Below, in pieces: positions 52,878-61,756 of a stretch of DNA of 64,000 bases. Under the pieces are notes generated by a model, which saw nothing but the letters and a program-made list of their open reading frames with translations, ran no database searches and was not told where the DNA came from. The first letter of the stretch is position 1. Each line of letters begins with the position of its first letter. The translations under genes were made by a program, and so were the position numbers. This DNA comes from Pilimelia anulata (GTDB taxonomy: Bacteria > Actinomycetota > Actinomycetes > Mycobacteriales > Micromonosporaceae): NCBI RefSeq assembly GCF_014647895.1, contig NZ_BMQB01000001.1, positions 310,001-374,000 on the forward strand. The letters are read 5' to 3'.

Positions 52878-53465
52878 ATGCGAGCTGTGAAGACAGCGAT
52901 CACGACCGCGCTGGGCCTGGGATTGGTCGGCTTCGTGGCCACCAGCCTCCCGGCGCAGGCCGCTGTTCCCACCCCCACCGCCACGTACACGGAAGCCGAG
53001 CGCGCCGCCAACAACGAGGCGTCGTTCCAGCTTGTCCTCAAGGAGGCGCTGGAGCACTACCGGGCCACCGGCCGGGCGAGGACGCTGACCTACGACGCCT
53101 CCCGGGCGCGGAGCTTCGCGCAGCAGATCTCGCGGTCCACCGAGATCTGGAACGCCGCCGTCCGCAACGTCCAGCTCGCGCCCTCCAACGGCCAGCGGGC
53201 CGACTTCACCTACACCGAGGGCAACTTCCAGCAGGGCTCCTACGTGCAGGGCAACAAGGTCCACCTGGACTTCAAGCAGAACCAGCAGTACGACTCGGTG
53301 CGGGTGACCACCCACGAGACCGGGCACATCCTCGGCCTCCCGGACAACTACAGGGGCCCGTGCAGCGAGCTGATGTCCGGCGGCGGCCCCGGTCCGTCGT
53401 GCACCAACTCCCAGCCGAATGCGCAGGAGCGGCAGCGGGTCGAGCAGCGCTGGGGTCGCGGCTGA
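52878..53465 (+). CDS. Snapalysin family (M7) zinc metalloprotease
   Basis: A 195-residue secreted protease. Signal peptide: AITTALGLGLVGFVATSLPAQA, cleavage near residue 28. The active site HETGHILGLPD (residues 146-156) is the M7 form, HEXXHXXGXXD, in which Asp156 is the third zinc ligand. GPCSELMSGGGPGPSCTNSQ provides the conserved cysteine pair and the Met-turn. Length is typical for small Streptomyces neutral proteases. The ATG follows CAAGGAG. A strong terminator lies 57 bp after the stop. No LysR activator gene, the usual neighbour, is present. Confidence 0.92.
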   Translation: MRAVKTAITTALGLGLVGFVATSLPAQAAVPTPTATYTEAERAANNEASFQLVLKEALEHYRATGRARTLTYDASRARSFAQQISRSTEIWNAAVRNVQLAPSNGQRADFTYTEGNFQQGSYVQGNKVHLDFKQNQQYDSVRVTTHETGHILGLPDNYRGPCSELMSGGGPGPSCTNSQPNAQERQRVEQRWGRG

Positions 53466-53521
53466 GCGCTGACGGCGGCAATGTGAACGATAGTTCCACG
53501 CCAATGTGAAAGCTCAATTGT

Positions 53522-53557
53522 GAATTGACACCGCCGGTACGTCGGCGGTGTCAATTC
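53522..53557 (+). terminator. Intrinsic terminator after the snapalysin gene
   Basis: GAATTGACACCGCCG pairs perfectly (15 bp) with CGGCGGTGTCAATTC around a six-base loop, followed by TGTTTATT. It also faces the end of the minus-strand gene at 53568 and may act on both. Confidence 0.88.
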
Positions 53558-53567
53558 TGTTTATTGA

Positions 53568-54209
53568 CTACAGTCGGTGCTGCCATACCCCGCGCATGCC
53601 GTTCGACTGCGTCGGTTCGTACACCGGTCGCCATTGCCCACTCCCCGCCGTCGGCGGGAAGCACAGCGTGCCGGCGCGGGAACTGTCGGCCGCCACGGCG
53701 GTACTCGTTGTCGGCGGTTGCAGGATCAGGTCGGCGGTCCGGGTCGGTCCCATCGGCGGGGCGAGCGTCCAGCCCGTCCGGGCGTCGAGCGGGCCGCCGG
53801 ACTCGTTGACGATCGTGACCGCGGTGCACACCCGCCCCGCGCCGTCGCGCGCCAGCGGCGTACTGAACACCCGTAGGCCCGTCAGGAACACGCCCCCGCC
53901 CGCGTCGGCGCAGACGTCGTCGGGGCGTTGGTCGGGGTACGTCCGCCCGACGCAGCTCTCGGAGGCGTCCAGCGCCTCGCCGACCACGTCCTCGAGCATC
54001 GGGGCGAGCGCCATCGGCAGCAGGGCGGCCCCGCCGCAGCAGGCGACGACGGCCGTCAGCGCCGTGCCGGCGATGGCCACCGCCACGGCGACGCCGAAGC
54101 CGGGGCGCCCGGTCGGGACCGGGTACGGCACGTACACCGGCTGCCCCACGGGCGCCGGCGGCGGCGGGTCAGTGGGTGGCGGCGAGCCGGCGTCGCCGGG
54201 TGCGGTCAT
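53568..54209 (-). CDS. Single-pass membrane protein with extracellular beta domain, unknown function
   Basis: A 213-residue protein: a Pro-rich cytosolic head (DPPPPAPVGQPVYVPYP), one transmembrane segment (about 38-70, FGVAVAVAIAGTALTAVVAC), and an outside domain with VCTAVTIVNESGGPLDARTG and GTLCFPPTAGSGQW. The pattern of a disulfide-bonded immunoglobulin-like domain resembles DUF4352-type actinobacterial proteins. No enzymatic motif is visible. It lies 62 bp downstream of the frameshifted G5/excalibur gene on the same strand and may be co-transcribed with it. Confidence 0.78.
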   Translation of the reverse strand: MTAPGDAGSPPPTDPPPPAPVGQPVYVPYPVPTGRPGFGVAVAVAIAGTALTAVVACCGGAALLPMALAPMLEDVVGEALDASESCVGRTYPDQRPDDVCADAGGGVFLTGLRVFSTPLARDGAGRVCTAVTIVNESGGPLDARTGWTLAPPMGPTRTADLILQPPTTSTAVAADSSRAGTLCFPPTAGSGQWRPVYEPTQSNGMRGVWQHRL

Positions 54210-54271
54210 GGCTCCCTCCGGACAGACGGATCACCCGACCATAGGCACAACCGGCCGGCGCGGGGGCGGGT

Positions 54272-55068
54272 TCACTCGCAGCCGAGGCCGTCGCCGTCGT
54301 GGTCGAGGCCGTACGGGTCGCTGCCCCGCACCCGCACCGGCCCGCGCACGTACGCCGGGCCGTTGCCCGAGCCGCCCGCGCAGTCGACGTCGCTGGCGAT
54401 GGGGACGCAGCCGCTGTACCCGGAGTGGCAGGACGCCCGCACGGCCGTGCGCGTGCCGACGGCGGTGACTCGGCGACGGGTGCGCGCAGCAGGACCCGGC
54501 GGACGAGCGCCCGGCCGGTGGCGGCGCCGCCGGCGTAGGTCACGCGGTGGGTGAGCCGCTCCCGGCCGGCGACGCCGCGCGTGCGCAGCCGGGTGGTGCC
54601 GCTGGCCAGTGTGGCGTCGCGGACGGTGCGCCGGGCGTATGGGACCGCCCGCACCCGGCTGACCAGCCGGGTCGAGGTGCGGGCGGCGAGCGCGCCGGGT
54701 GTCGCGGTGGTACCGGCCGGCGGGCTTCCCGCGGCGGACGCCGCGGACGAGTCGGTCGCGGCGAGGTCGGCGGGCAGGGTCGGCGACCCGGTCACGGGGG
54801 AGCCGGTTGCGGCGGAGTCGGCGGGCGACGCCGTGGAGCGGGCCGTGTCGGCGGCCGGGCGGACCCCGTCGGGCGGGGCGTGGGTGCCGACGACGGCGGC
54901 GCCGCAGCACAGCAGGGCCGAGCCCAGCGCGGCCGCCCCGGCGGCCAGGCCGACCCGGTGGGCCGTGGGCAGCGTTGCCCAGCGGTTCGCGGGGCCGCCC
55001 GCGGCGGGCGGCGGGGAGGGGAGCACGGCTTCAGGGTGCGCCCGGCGGCGCGCGGAATCGGACGTCAT
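54272..55068 (-). pseudogene. G5/excalibur-domain membrane protein with a -1 frameshift
   Basis: From the ATG at 55068 one frame encodes a head, a membrane helix (VGLAAGAAALGSALLCCGAAV), a Ser/Ala/Thr linker and a G5-like domain (VPYARRTVRDATLASGTTRL to VLLRAPVAE). The expected continuation RVTAVGTRT and an excalibur calcium-binding motif (YGLDHDGDGLGCE) are in the next frame and end at 54272. Adding one C at about 54471 joins the halves exactly (APVA-RVTAVGTRT). So the gene carries a single-base deletion, or the assembly does. Without correction the first frame runs on to 54169 as nonsense and loses the excalibur domain. Confidence 0.72.
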
Positions 55069-55222
55069 CACGTTCCCGGCCGCGGCGGCCGGGAGGCAAC
55101 GGCGGGAGGCGGCGAGCGGGCCTCGGCGGGCGGGGTGCGGCGGCGGTGGCGGGCGGGCCGATATCCTGGCCCGTACGACCGCCGCCGACGCAGGGGATCA
55201 CCGCCCCGGGGGGACTACCACC

Positions 55223-56782
55223 GTGTTCGACACCCTGAGTGACCGCCTCGCCGGCATCTTCACCAAGTTGCGCGGCAAGGGCCGGCTGACCGACGCCGAC
55301 ATCGACGCCACCGCGCGCGAGATCCGGCTGGCGCTGCTGGAGGCCGACGTCGCGCTGCCGGTCGTCAAGAGCTTCATCCACGCGCTCAAGACCCGGGCCC
55401 GCGGGGCCGAGGTGTCCGGGGCGCTGAACCCGGCCCAGCAGATCATCAAGATCGTCCACGAGGAGCTGGTGGCGGTCCTGGGCGGGGAGGCGCGGCGGCT
55501 GCGGTTCGCCAAGAACCCGCCGACCGTGATCATGCTCGCCGGCCTGCAGGGCGCCGGCAAGACCACGCTCGCCGGGAAGCTGGCGAGCTGGCTCAAGGGG
55601 CAGGGGCACCAGCCGCTGCTCGTGGCCTGCGACCTCCAGCGGCCGAACGCCGTCAACCAGCTCCAGGTCCTCGGCGAGCGGGCCGGCGTCGAGGTGTTCG
55701 CGCCCGAGCCGGGCAGCGGCGTCGGCGACCCGGTGCGGGTCGCCCGCGACTCCGTCGCGCACGCCGCCCGGGCCGCCCGGGACATCGTGATCGTCGACAC
55801 CGCCGGCCGGCTGGGCATCGACCTGGAGATGATGGCGCAGGCCGCCGCCATCCGGGACGCCGTCGACCCGGACGAGACGCTGTTCGTCATCGACGCCATG
55901 ATCGGCCAGGACGCGGTCGCCACCGCCGAGGCGTTCCGGGACGGCGTGGGCATCACCGGCGTGGTGCTGTCCAAGCTGGACGGCGACGCCCGCGGCGGCG
56001 CCGCGCTGTCGGTCCGGCAGGTGACCGGGCAGCCGATCATGTTCGCCTCCACCGGCGAGAAGCTCGGCGACTTCGACGTCTTCCACCCGGAGCGGATGGC
56101 CAGCCGCATCCTCGGCATGGGCGACATGCTCACGCTCATCGAGCAGGCCGAGCAGGCGTTCGACGCCGAGCAGAAGGAGAAGATGGCGGCGAAGCTGCTC
56201 GGGGGCGAGCAGTTCACGCTGGAGGACTTCCTCGACCAGCTCACGGCCGTCCGGCGGATGGGGCCGATCGCCAACGTGCTCGGCATGCTGCCCGGCATGA
56301 ACCAGATGAAGGACCAGCTCGCCGAGCTGGACGACGCCCACTTCGACCGGATCACCGCGATCATCCGGTCGATGACGCCGGGCGAGCGCAGCAACCCCAA
56401 GGTGATCAACGGGTCCCGCCGGGTCCGGATCGCCAACGGCTCCGGGGTGACCGTGATGGAGGTGAACCAACTGCTCAACCGGTTCACTCAGGCGCAGAAG
56501 ATGATGAAGCAGATGGGCGGCATGATGGGCCTGCCCGGCGGCCGGCGGAAGGCGACGAAGTCGCCGAAGAACAAGCGCAAGGGCAAGAGCGGCGGCAGCC
56601 GCCCGCGCGGCGGCGGCCTGCCCGGCGGGCTGCCGGGTGGCCTGCCCGGCGGCTTCCCCGGGGGCATGCCGCAGCTCCCGCCGGGCCTCGACCCCGGCGC
56701 CGCGGGCGGCGCGCCCGGCGGCTTCAAGCTGCCCAACCTGGACTTCGACAAGCTCGCCAAGCCGGACCGCGACGAGGACTGA
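55223..56782 (+). CDS. ffh: Signal recognition particle protein Ffh
   Basis: Ffh binds 4.5S RNA and signal peptides of nascent membrane proteins. The 519-residue protein has the N domain (MFDTLSDRLAGIFTKLRGKG), GTPase motifs GLQGAGKTTLAGK (107-119), DLQRPNAVNQL, DTAGRLGIDLEMM and SKLDGDARGG, and the methionine-rich M domain (about 330-435, ending MMKQMGGMMGLPGG). A Gly/Pro-rich tail (about 455-510) is longer than usual. The GTG at 55223 gives the family start. TATCCT about 60 bases upstream is a plausible -10. Its receptor FtsY is encoded 7 kb upstream. Confidence 0.97.
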   Translation: MFDTLSDRLAGIFTKLRGKGRLTDADIDATAREIRLALLEADVALPVVKSFIHALKTRARGAEVSGALNPAQQIIKIVHEELVAVLGGEARRLRFAKNPPTVIMLAGLQGAGKTTLAGKLASWLKGQGHQPLLVACDLQRPNAVNQLQVLGERAGVEVFAPEPGSGVGDPVRVARDSVAHAARAARDIVIVDTAGRLGIDLEMMAQAAAIRDAVDPDETLFVIDAMIGQDAVATAEAFRDGVGITGVVLSKLDGDARGGAALSVRQVTGQPIMFASTGEKLGDFDVFHPERMASRILGMGDMLTLIEQAEQAFDAEQKEKMAAKLLGGEQFTLEDFLDQLTAVRRMGPIANVLGMLPGMNQMKDQLAELDDAHFDRITAIIRSMTPGERSNPKVINGSRRVRIANGSGVTVMEVNQLLNRFTQAQKMMKQMGGMMGLPGGRRKATKSPKNKRKGKSGGSRPRGGGLPGGLPGGLPGGFPGGMPQLPPGLDPGAAGGAPGGFKLPNLDFDKLAKPDRDED

Positions 56783-56905
56783 CAACCCACGGACCGCGCA
56801 CGGGCCGCGTACGAGGCCGCCCGCGGACGACCCGCGGCGCGGTGCGGCGCGGGCGCGTTCGGGCCGTTATGCCCGACCGGTCTGGTGTGGACGGGTACCG
56901 CTCAC

Positions 56906-56911
56906 TACGGT
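56906..56911 (+). promoter_or_regulatory. TACGGT -10 box of a leaderless Uma2-like gene
   Basis: TACGGT ends six bases before the GTG at 56918, which makes that codon the likely start rather than the GTG at 56885. Confidence 0.5.
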
Positions 56912-56917
56912 GAGCGG

Positions 56918-57451
56918 GTGACCAGAAGGAACAAGGCGCTCCGCCGGCCCGGCAGCCGGCCGGAGATGCTCGACGCGCCGGCCGGCGGGCCGGGACCCAC
57001 CGCGCCGCTGCCGCCCGCGTTCGTCGACGACGTCCGGCTCGCGCTGCACGCCCGCTGCCCGTCCGGGTACCGGGCCAGCGCCGGCCCCACCCTGCAGCTC
57101 GCCGGCGGCGCGCACGCCCGCCCCGACCTGGCCGTCGTCCCGGCCGCCGCCGGCTCGCCGGTGCCGGTGGACGGGGCCCTGCTGATCGTGGACATCGTCG
57201 GCCCCGAGGCCACCGTCCGGGAGGTGTTCGACCGGGCCCGCCGGTACGCGGCCGCCGACGTGCTCGCGTACTGGCTGCTCGACCCGCTGGGCGACCGGGT
57301 GCGGCTGACCGAGTTCCTGCGCGGGGCGCGGGGGGCGTACGAGTTCGGGGCGGCCACCGAGGAGCGGTACGAGACGATCATCCCGTACCCGATCACCCTC
57401 GACCTGCCGGCGCTCGGCGCCCGGCGGGGTCAGACGATCCCGAACCGGTAG
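56918..57451 (+). CDS. Uma2-like (DUF820) restriction-endonuclease-fold protein
   Basis: A 177-residue protein. ARPDLAVVPAA, LLIVDIVGPEATVREVFDRA and YAAADVLAYWLLDP follow the Uma2/DUF820 pattern of a PD-(D/E)XK nuclease fold; the second acidic position is Asp rather than Glu. Catalytic activity is unproven for most members, and many genomes carry dozens of copies. The start at 56918 is supported by the TACGGT box. Its last 22 bases overlap the 3' end of the convergent polysaccharide deacetylase gene. Confidence 0.78.
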   Translation: MTRRNKALRRPGSRPEMLDAPAGGPGPTAPLPPAFVDDVRLALHARCPSGYRASAGPTLQLAGGAHARPDLAVVPAAAGSPVPVDGALLIVDIVGPEATVREVFDRARRYAAADVLAYWLLDPLGDRVRLTEFLRGARGAYEFGAATEERYETIIPYPITLDLPALGARRGQTIPNR

Positions 57452-58182
57452 CCGCGGGACTTCAGCGTGCGGATCGTGCGGTCCAGCGCGGCCACCGTGT
57501 TGGCCCGGTTCCCGCCGCCGTCGTGCATGAGCACGACGTTCAGCCGGTCCTTCCGGACGTGGCTCACGATGTGGTTGCTGATCCGGTTGGCGCCGGGGCG
57601 GGTCCAGTCCCGGGTGTCGATGTTCCAGTCGACGTACCGGACGCCGCAGCGCTGCACCACGGCCCGGGTGCGGGCGTCGGAGGCGCCGTACGGGAAGCGG
57701 AACGACGTCGGCGTGCGGCCGGTGGCCGACCGGATGATCGACTGGGTGCGCAGGACCTGGCTGCGGACGTTGGCGCTGCTCAGCGTGCGCATGTCCGGGT
57801 GGGAGAGGCTGTGGTTGGCGATCGCGTGGCCCTCGCGGACGATCCGCCGGGACAGGGCCGGGTACTTGCGCACCTCGTACCCCAGCACGAAGAACGTCGC
57901 CCGGATCCGGTGCCGGCGCAGCACCCCGAGCACCTGCGGGGTGTACGCCGAGGGGCCGTCGTCGAACGTCAGCGCGACCACGCCGCGCCGGCTGGCGGAC
58001 ACGCCGCGGACGGCCTGCGCCTGCACCGCGCCGGCCAGGCCGAGGGCGACGGGCGTGCGCGGGGTGCCCGGGTCGGCGGCGCGGGCCGGCCGGGTGGCGA
58101 GGTGCAGGCCCTCGGCGAGCAGGATGGCGCCGAGGGCGACCGCCGTCAGTCGGCGGAGCGCGGTGCGGGTTGCGGGCGGCAT
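57430..58182 (-). CDS. Secreted polysaccharide deacetylase (carbohydrate esterase 4)
   Basis: A 250-residue NodB-homology enzyme. The signal peptide is LRRLTAVALGAILLAEGLHLA. Motif 1 is ALTFDDGPSAYTPQVL (catalytic base and metal Asp), motif 2 HAIANHSLSHPDMRTLS (two metal histidines), motif 3 RFPYGASDARTR, motif 4 VDWNIDTRDW and motif 5 VVLMHDGGGNR. All key residues are present, so it should be active on N-acetylated sugars, probably peptidoglycan or chitin-like polymers outside the cell. The ATG at 58182 follows GGAGGG. It is divergent from the amidohydrolase gene. Confidence 0.92.
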   Translation of the reverse strand: MPPATRTALRRLTAVALGAILLAEGLHLATRPARAADPGTPRTPVALGLAGAVQAQAVRGVSASRRGVVALTFDDGPSAYTPQVLGVLRRHRIRATFFVLGYEVRKYPALSRRIVREGHAIANHSLSHPDMRTLSSANVRSQVLRTQSIIRSATGRTPTSFRFPYGASDARTRAVVQRCGVRYVDWNIDTRDWTRPGANRISNHIVSHVRKDRLNVVLMHDGGGNRANTVAALDRTIRTLKSRGYRFGIV

Positions 58183-58332
58183 GCGGGGTCCCTCCGGGCA
58201 CGTTGCGGTGGTGCGGGATGGGTGACTGCCGGGAGTACGGGCGCGGCGCCGGCCCCGGCCGGGGCGGTCCGGGCGGATCATGCTGGCCGTACGGTGTGAT
58301 CCGGACGCAGCGACAGGAATGGGGAGCGGATC

Positions 58333-59415
58333 GTGGTCTTGCACGTACGCGGCGTGGTCCTGCCGGATGACGAGGTCCGGGACCTCTGGCTGACCGAGGA
58401 CGCCGTCAGCTTCGAACCGCTGCCCGGCGCGGAGACCGTCTGCACCGAGGGGTGGATCCTGCCGGGGCTGGTCGACGCGCACTGCCACATCGGGATCGCG
58501 TACGGGGCGAAGCCGGTCACCGACGTCCGGCACGCCCGGCAGCTCGCCCTGGTCGACCGGGACGCCGGCGTGCTGGCGATCCGGGACGCCGGTTCGCCGC
58601 TGCCGTACCCCGAGCTGGACGACGACCCCGAGCTGCCCCGGCTGGCCCGGGCCGGCCGGCACGTGGCGCCGGTGCGCCGGTACCTGCGCGGGATCGGCCT
58701 GGAGGTCACCGCGGACGACGTGGTGGACGCGGTCATCGCCCAGGCCCGGGCCGGCAACGGCTGGGTGAAGCTGGTCGGCGACTGGATCGACCGCGGGGTC
58801 GGCGACCTCGCGCCGGCGTGGAGCGCGGACGCGATGCGGGCGGCGGTCGCCGCCGCGCACGCCGCGGGCGCCCGGGCGGCGGCGCACACGTTCTCCGAGG
58901 AGGCGGTGGAGATCCTGGTCCGGGCCGGCGTCGACTCGGTCGAGCACGGCACCGGGCTGTCGCTGGACCTGATCGACACCATGGCCCGCAACGGGACCGC
59001 GTTGGTCCCGACGATGATCAACATCGAGAACTTCGAGGAGATCGCCGCGCAGGCGCAGCCGAGGTTCCCCGGCTACGCCGTCCACATGCGCGAGCTGCAC
59101 CGCCGGTTCCCCGAGGTGGTGGCCGCCGCGTACGACGCCGGGGTGCCCATCTACGTCGGCACCGACGCCGGCGGCGGCATCCACCACGGGCTCGCCGCCA
59201 CCGAGATGCTGCTGCTGCGGGAGAAGGCCGGGATGAAGCCGGTCGACATCCTCGCCGCCGCCTCCTGGCGGGCCCGCGAGTGGCTGGGCTTCGCCGGCCT
59301 CGTCCCCGGCGGCCTGCCCGACCTGGTCGTGTACCCCGAGGACCCGCGCGCCGACCTGCGCGTGGTGCAGGCGCCGCGGCACATCATCCTGCGCGGGCGC
59401 GTCGTGCGCCCCTGA
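58333..59415 (+). CDS. Amidohydrolase family protein
   Basis: A 360-residue metal-dependent hydrolase of the imidazolonepropionase/prolidase-like branch. The HxH metal motif is in LPGLVDAHCHIGIAYG, a lysine in NGWVKLVGDWID, histidines in AAAHTFSEEA and SVEHGTGLSLD, and the catalytic Asp in IYVGTDAGGG. The C-terminal strand PDLVVYPEDPR returns to the small beta domain. Substrate unknown. The GTG at 58333 has GGGGAG upstream. From memory a gene of this type is often found near ffh or proS in related actinobacteria. proS follows after 35 bp, with its own promoter. Confidence 0.87.
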   Translation: MVLHVRGVVLPDDEVRDLWLTEDAVSFEPLPGAETVCTEGWILPGLVDAHCHIGIAYGAKPVTDVRHARQLALVDRDAGVLAIRDAGSPLPYPELDDDPELPRLARAGRHVAPVRRYLRGIGLEVTADDVVDAVIAQARAGNGWVKLVGDWIDRGVGDLAPAWSADAMRAAVAAAHAAGARAAAHTFSEEAVEILVRAGVDSVEHGTGLSLDLIDTMARNGTALVPTMINIENFEEIAAQAQPRFPGYAVHMRELHRRFPEVVAAAYDAGVPIYVGTDAGGGIHHGLAATEMLLLREKAGMKPVDILAAASWRAREWLGFAGLVPGGLPDLVVYPEDPRADLRVVQAPRHIILRGRVVRP

Positions 59416-59437
59416 GCAACCCGGTCGACGCCGCCGA

Positions 59438-59443
59438 TAGGAT
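59438..59443 (+). promoter_or_regulatory. TAGGAT -10 box of a leaderless proS
   Basis: TAGGAT ends seven bases before the proS ATG at 59451, with no ribosome site in between; a leaderless transcript is likely. Confidence 0.5.
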
Positions 59444-59450
59444 TGGCCGC

Positions 59451-60857
59451 ATGGGTCGTGTTCTCACTCCGCGTGCCGAGGATTTTCCCCGGTGGTACCA
59501 GGACGTCATCGCCAAGGCGCAGCTCGCCGACAACGGGCCGGTGCGCGGCACGATGGTCATCCGACCGACCGGGTACGCCCTGTGGGAGCGGATGCAGGCC
59601 GAGCTGGACGCCCGGATCAAGGCGACCGGCGCGCAGAACGCGTACTTCCCGCTGTTCATCCCGGAGAGCTACCTGACCCGGGAGGCCGAGCACGTCGAGG
59701 GCTTCTCGCCGGAGCTTGCCGTCGTCACCCACGGCGGCGGCAAGCAGCTCGCCGAGCCGATCGTCGTCCGGCCGACCAGCGAGACCATCATCGGCGAGTC
59801 GATGGCGAAGTGGATCGGCTCGTACCGCGACCTGCCCATGCTGCTCAACCAGTGGGCCAACGTCGTCCGCTGGGAGCTGCGCCCGCGGATCTTCCTGCGC
59901 ACCTCCGAGTTCCTCTGGCAGGAGGGGCACACCGCGCACGCCGACGAGGCCGACGCCCGGGCGTACGCGCGGCGGATCCTGCACGACGTGTACGAGGACT
60001 TCATGGTCAACGTGCTCGCGGTGCCGGTCGTGGTCGGCCGCAAGACCACCCGGGAGCGGTTCGCCGGGGCGACCCACACGTACCCGCTGGAAGCCATGAT
60101 GGGCGACGGCAAGGCGCTGCAAATGGGCACCAGCCACGAGCTGGGGCAGAACTTCGCCCGGGCGTTCGACATCACGTACTCCGACGCCAACAAGGGCCTC
60201 AGCCACGCCTGGACGACGTCCTGGGGCGTCACCACCCGGATGATCGGCGGCGTGATCATGGTGCACGGCGACGACGACGGGCTGCGCGTCCCGCCGGCGC
60301 TCGCGCCCGTGCAGGCGTACGTCATGGTGGTCAAGGACGGCGACGGCGTGCTGCCGGCCGCGCACAAGCTGCGCGACGCGCTGCGCGACGCCGGCGTCCG
60401 GGTGGCCCTGGACGACCGGGTCGACACCGCCTTCGGCCGCCGCGCGGTCGACGCCGAGCTGAAGGGGTACCCGGTCCGGGTCGAGGTCGGCCCGCGCGAC
60501 CTCGCCGAGGGCCGGGCCACGCTGGTCCGCCGGGTCGACGGCAGCAAGACCCCGCTGCCGGTCGACGCCGTGGTCGACGCCGTGGTCCGGGCGCTGGCCG
60601 AGGACCAGCGGGCGCTGTACGACGCGGCGCTGGCCGCCCGCGAGGCCCGGACCGTGGAGGTCGGCACGCTCGGCGAGGCGCTGGAGGCCGCCGGCTCCGG
60701 CTGGGCCCGGGTGCCGTGGTCGGCCGTGGGCGCGGCCGGCGAGGCGGAGGCGAACAACCAGGGCGTCACCGTCCGCTGCCTGGTCCGGGCCGACGGCTCG
60801 GTGCCGGACAGCGAGGACGAGGACGGCCTCGTGGCCGTCCTGTCCCGCGCGTACTGA
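59451..60857 (+). CDS. proS: Proline--tRNA ligase (short, type without editing insertion)
   Basis: A class II synthetase of 468 residues. Motif 1 is GTMVIRPTGYALWERMQAEL, motif 2 RWELRPRIFLRTSEFLWQEGH (read in two pieces around residues 140-160), and motif 3 VIMVHGDDDGLRVPPALAP. The anticodon-binding domain begins near residue 285. Length and the start LTPRAEDFPRWYQDVI match the archaeal/eukaryotic-type ProS rather than the about 580-residue bacterial form with an editing domain. Proofreading of Ala-tRNA(Pro) would then need a separate protein. The stop overlaps the DUF402 ATG by one base. Confidence 0.94.
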   Translation: MGRVLTPRAEDFPRWYQDVIAKAQLADNGPVRGTMVIRPTGYALWERMQAELDARIKATGAQNAYFPLFIPESYLTREAEHVEGFSPELAVVTHGGGKQLAEPIVVRPTSETIIGESMAKWIGSYRDLPMLLNQWANVVRWELRPRIFLRTSEFLWQEGHTAHADEADARAYARRILHDVYEDFMVNVLAVPVVVGRKTTRERFAGATHTYPLEAMMGDGKALQMGTSHELGQNFARAFDITYSDANKGLSHAWTTSWGVTTRMIGGVIMVHGDDDGLRVPPALAPVQAYVMVVKDGDGVLPAAHKLRDALRDAGVRVALDDRVDTAFGRRAVDAELKGYPVRVEVGPRDLAEGRATLVRRVDGSKTPLPVDAVVDAVVRALAEDQRALYDAALAAREARTVEVGTLGEALEAAGSGWARVPWSAVGAAGEAEANNQGVTVRCLVRADGSVPDSEDEDGLVAVLSRAY

Positions 60858-61507
60858 TGCGGCGGTTCGCGCCGGGCGAGGTGATCGTCCACCGCAACGT
60901 CCGGCCGCGGGTGATCGGCTGGGTCCGCACGGCCGTGGTCGTCGCCGACGACGACCGCGGCCTGCTGGTCTGGATCCCGCGCGGCGCGCCGGTCGGCAGC
61001 AGCGTGGCGGCGGACGGGCGGCAGTTGCGCGCGATGCCGTTCGCGGAGTGGGTGACGCTGGAGCACCGGGTGCACCCGCACCGCTGGTCCGGGCCGGGCG
61101 TGCTCAAGCTGATGCCGCCGGGCGCCGCGCACTCGGTGTGGTGGTTCTTCGACGGCGACGACCGGTTCAAGAACTGGTACGTCAACCTGGAGGAGCCCGC
61201 CGTCCGCTGGGCCGACGCCGGCCTGGCCGGCGTCGACATGCGGGACCAGGACCTCGACATCGTCGCCCTGCCGGACCGGACCTGGGTGTGGAAGGACGAG
61301 GACGAGTTCGCCGAGCGGCTCGCCCTGCCCGACCGGTACTGGGTGCCGGACCCGGACGCCGTGTGGGCCGAGGGCCGGCGGGTGGCGGGGCTGATCGAGG
61401 CCGGGGCGTTCCCGTTCGACGGGACGTGGTGCGACTTCCGGCCGGACCCGGCGTGGGCCGTGCCGGACGCGCTGCCGGCCGGCTGGGACCGGCCCTCGGC
61501 CCGCTGA
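60857..61507 (+). CDS. DUF402 domain-containing protein
   Basis: A 216-residue protein of the DUF402 family. MRRFAPGEVIVHRNVRPRVI is the N-terminal barrel. FDGDDRFKNWYVNLEEPAVR and DMRDQDLDIVALPDRTW form the DUF402 core, whose acidic and lysine residues bind metal and nucleotide in FomD-like and nucleoside-diphosphatase relatives. The activity here is unproven. It overlaps the proS stop codon by one base, so it is translated with proS. Confidence 0.85.
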   Translation: MRRFAPGEVIVHRNVRPRVIGWVRTAVVVADDDRGLLVWIPRGAPVGSSVAADGRQLRAMPFAEWVTLEHRVHPHRWSGPGVLKLMPPGAAHSVWWFFDGDDRFKNWYVNLEEPAVRWADAGLAGVDMRDQDLDIVALPDRTWVWKDEDEFAERLALPDRYWVPDPDAVWAEGRRVAGLIEAGAFPFDGTWCDFRPDPAWAVPDALPAGWDRPSAR

Positions 61508-61756
61508 ACCGACCCCGCGCCCCGCGGTGACCCCTGTCGGGTCCCGTCGGGCGGTCGAAATGTCGGGCAATGGTCGATGGCGGGGGTGGGGCACGGGCGG
61601 GCGCGGCGTCTGGCAGAATGACGAGTTGGTATGCGGCAGCGCGCGCGAGCCCTCTGAACCGGGCGGGCTGCCCAGTCCACCAGAGCTGTTCGACCGGGCC
61701 AACCCCACGGTGTCGGTCGCACGCTCGGCTTCCACAGACATCAGGAGCGAGCACAC

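Noticed and set aside
54465..54480. Programmed frameshift in the G5/excalibur gene
   Set aside because: No slippery heptamer or clear stimulatory structure; a simple one-base loss explains the sequence.
61541..61575. TGTCGGG words upstream of rpsP as another copy of the palindrome
   Set aside because: The half-sites are direct repeats, not an inverted repeat with a four-base centre, and the gene is ribosomal.
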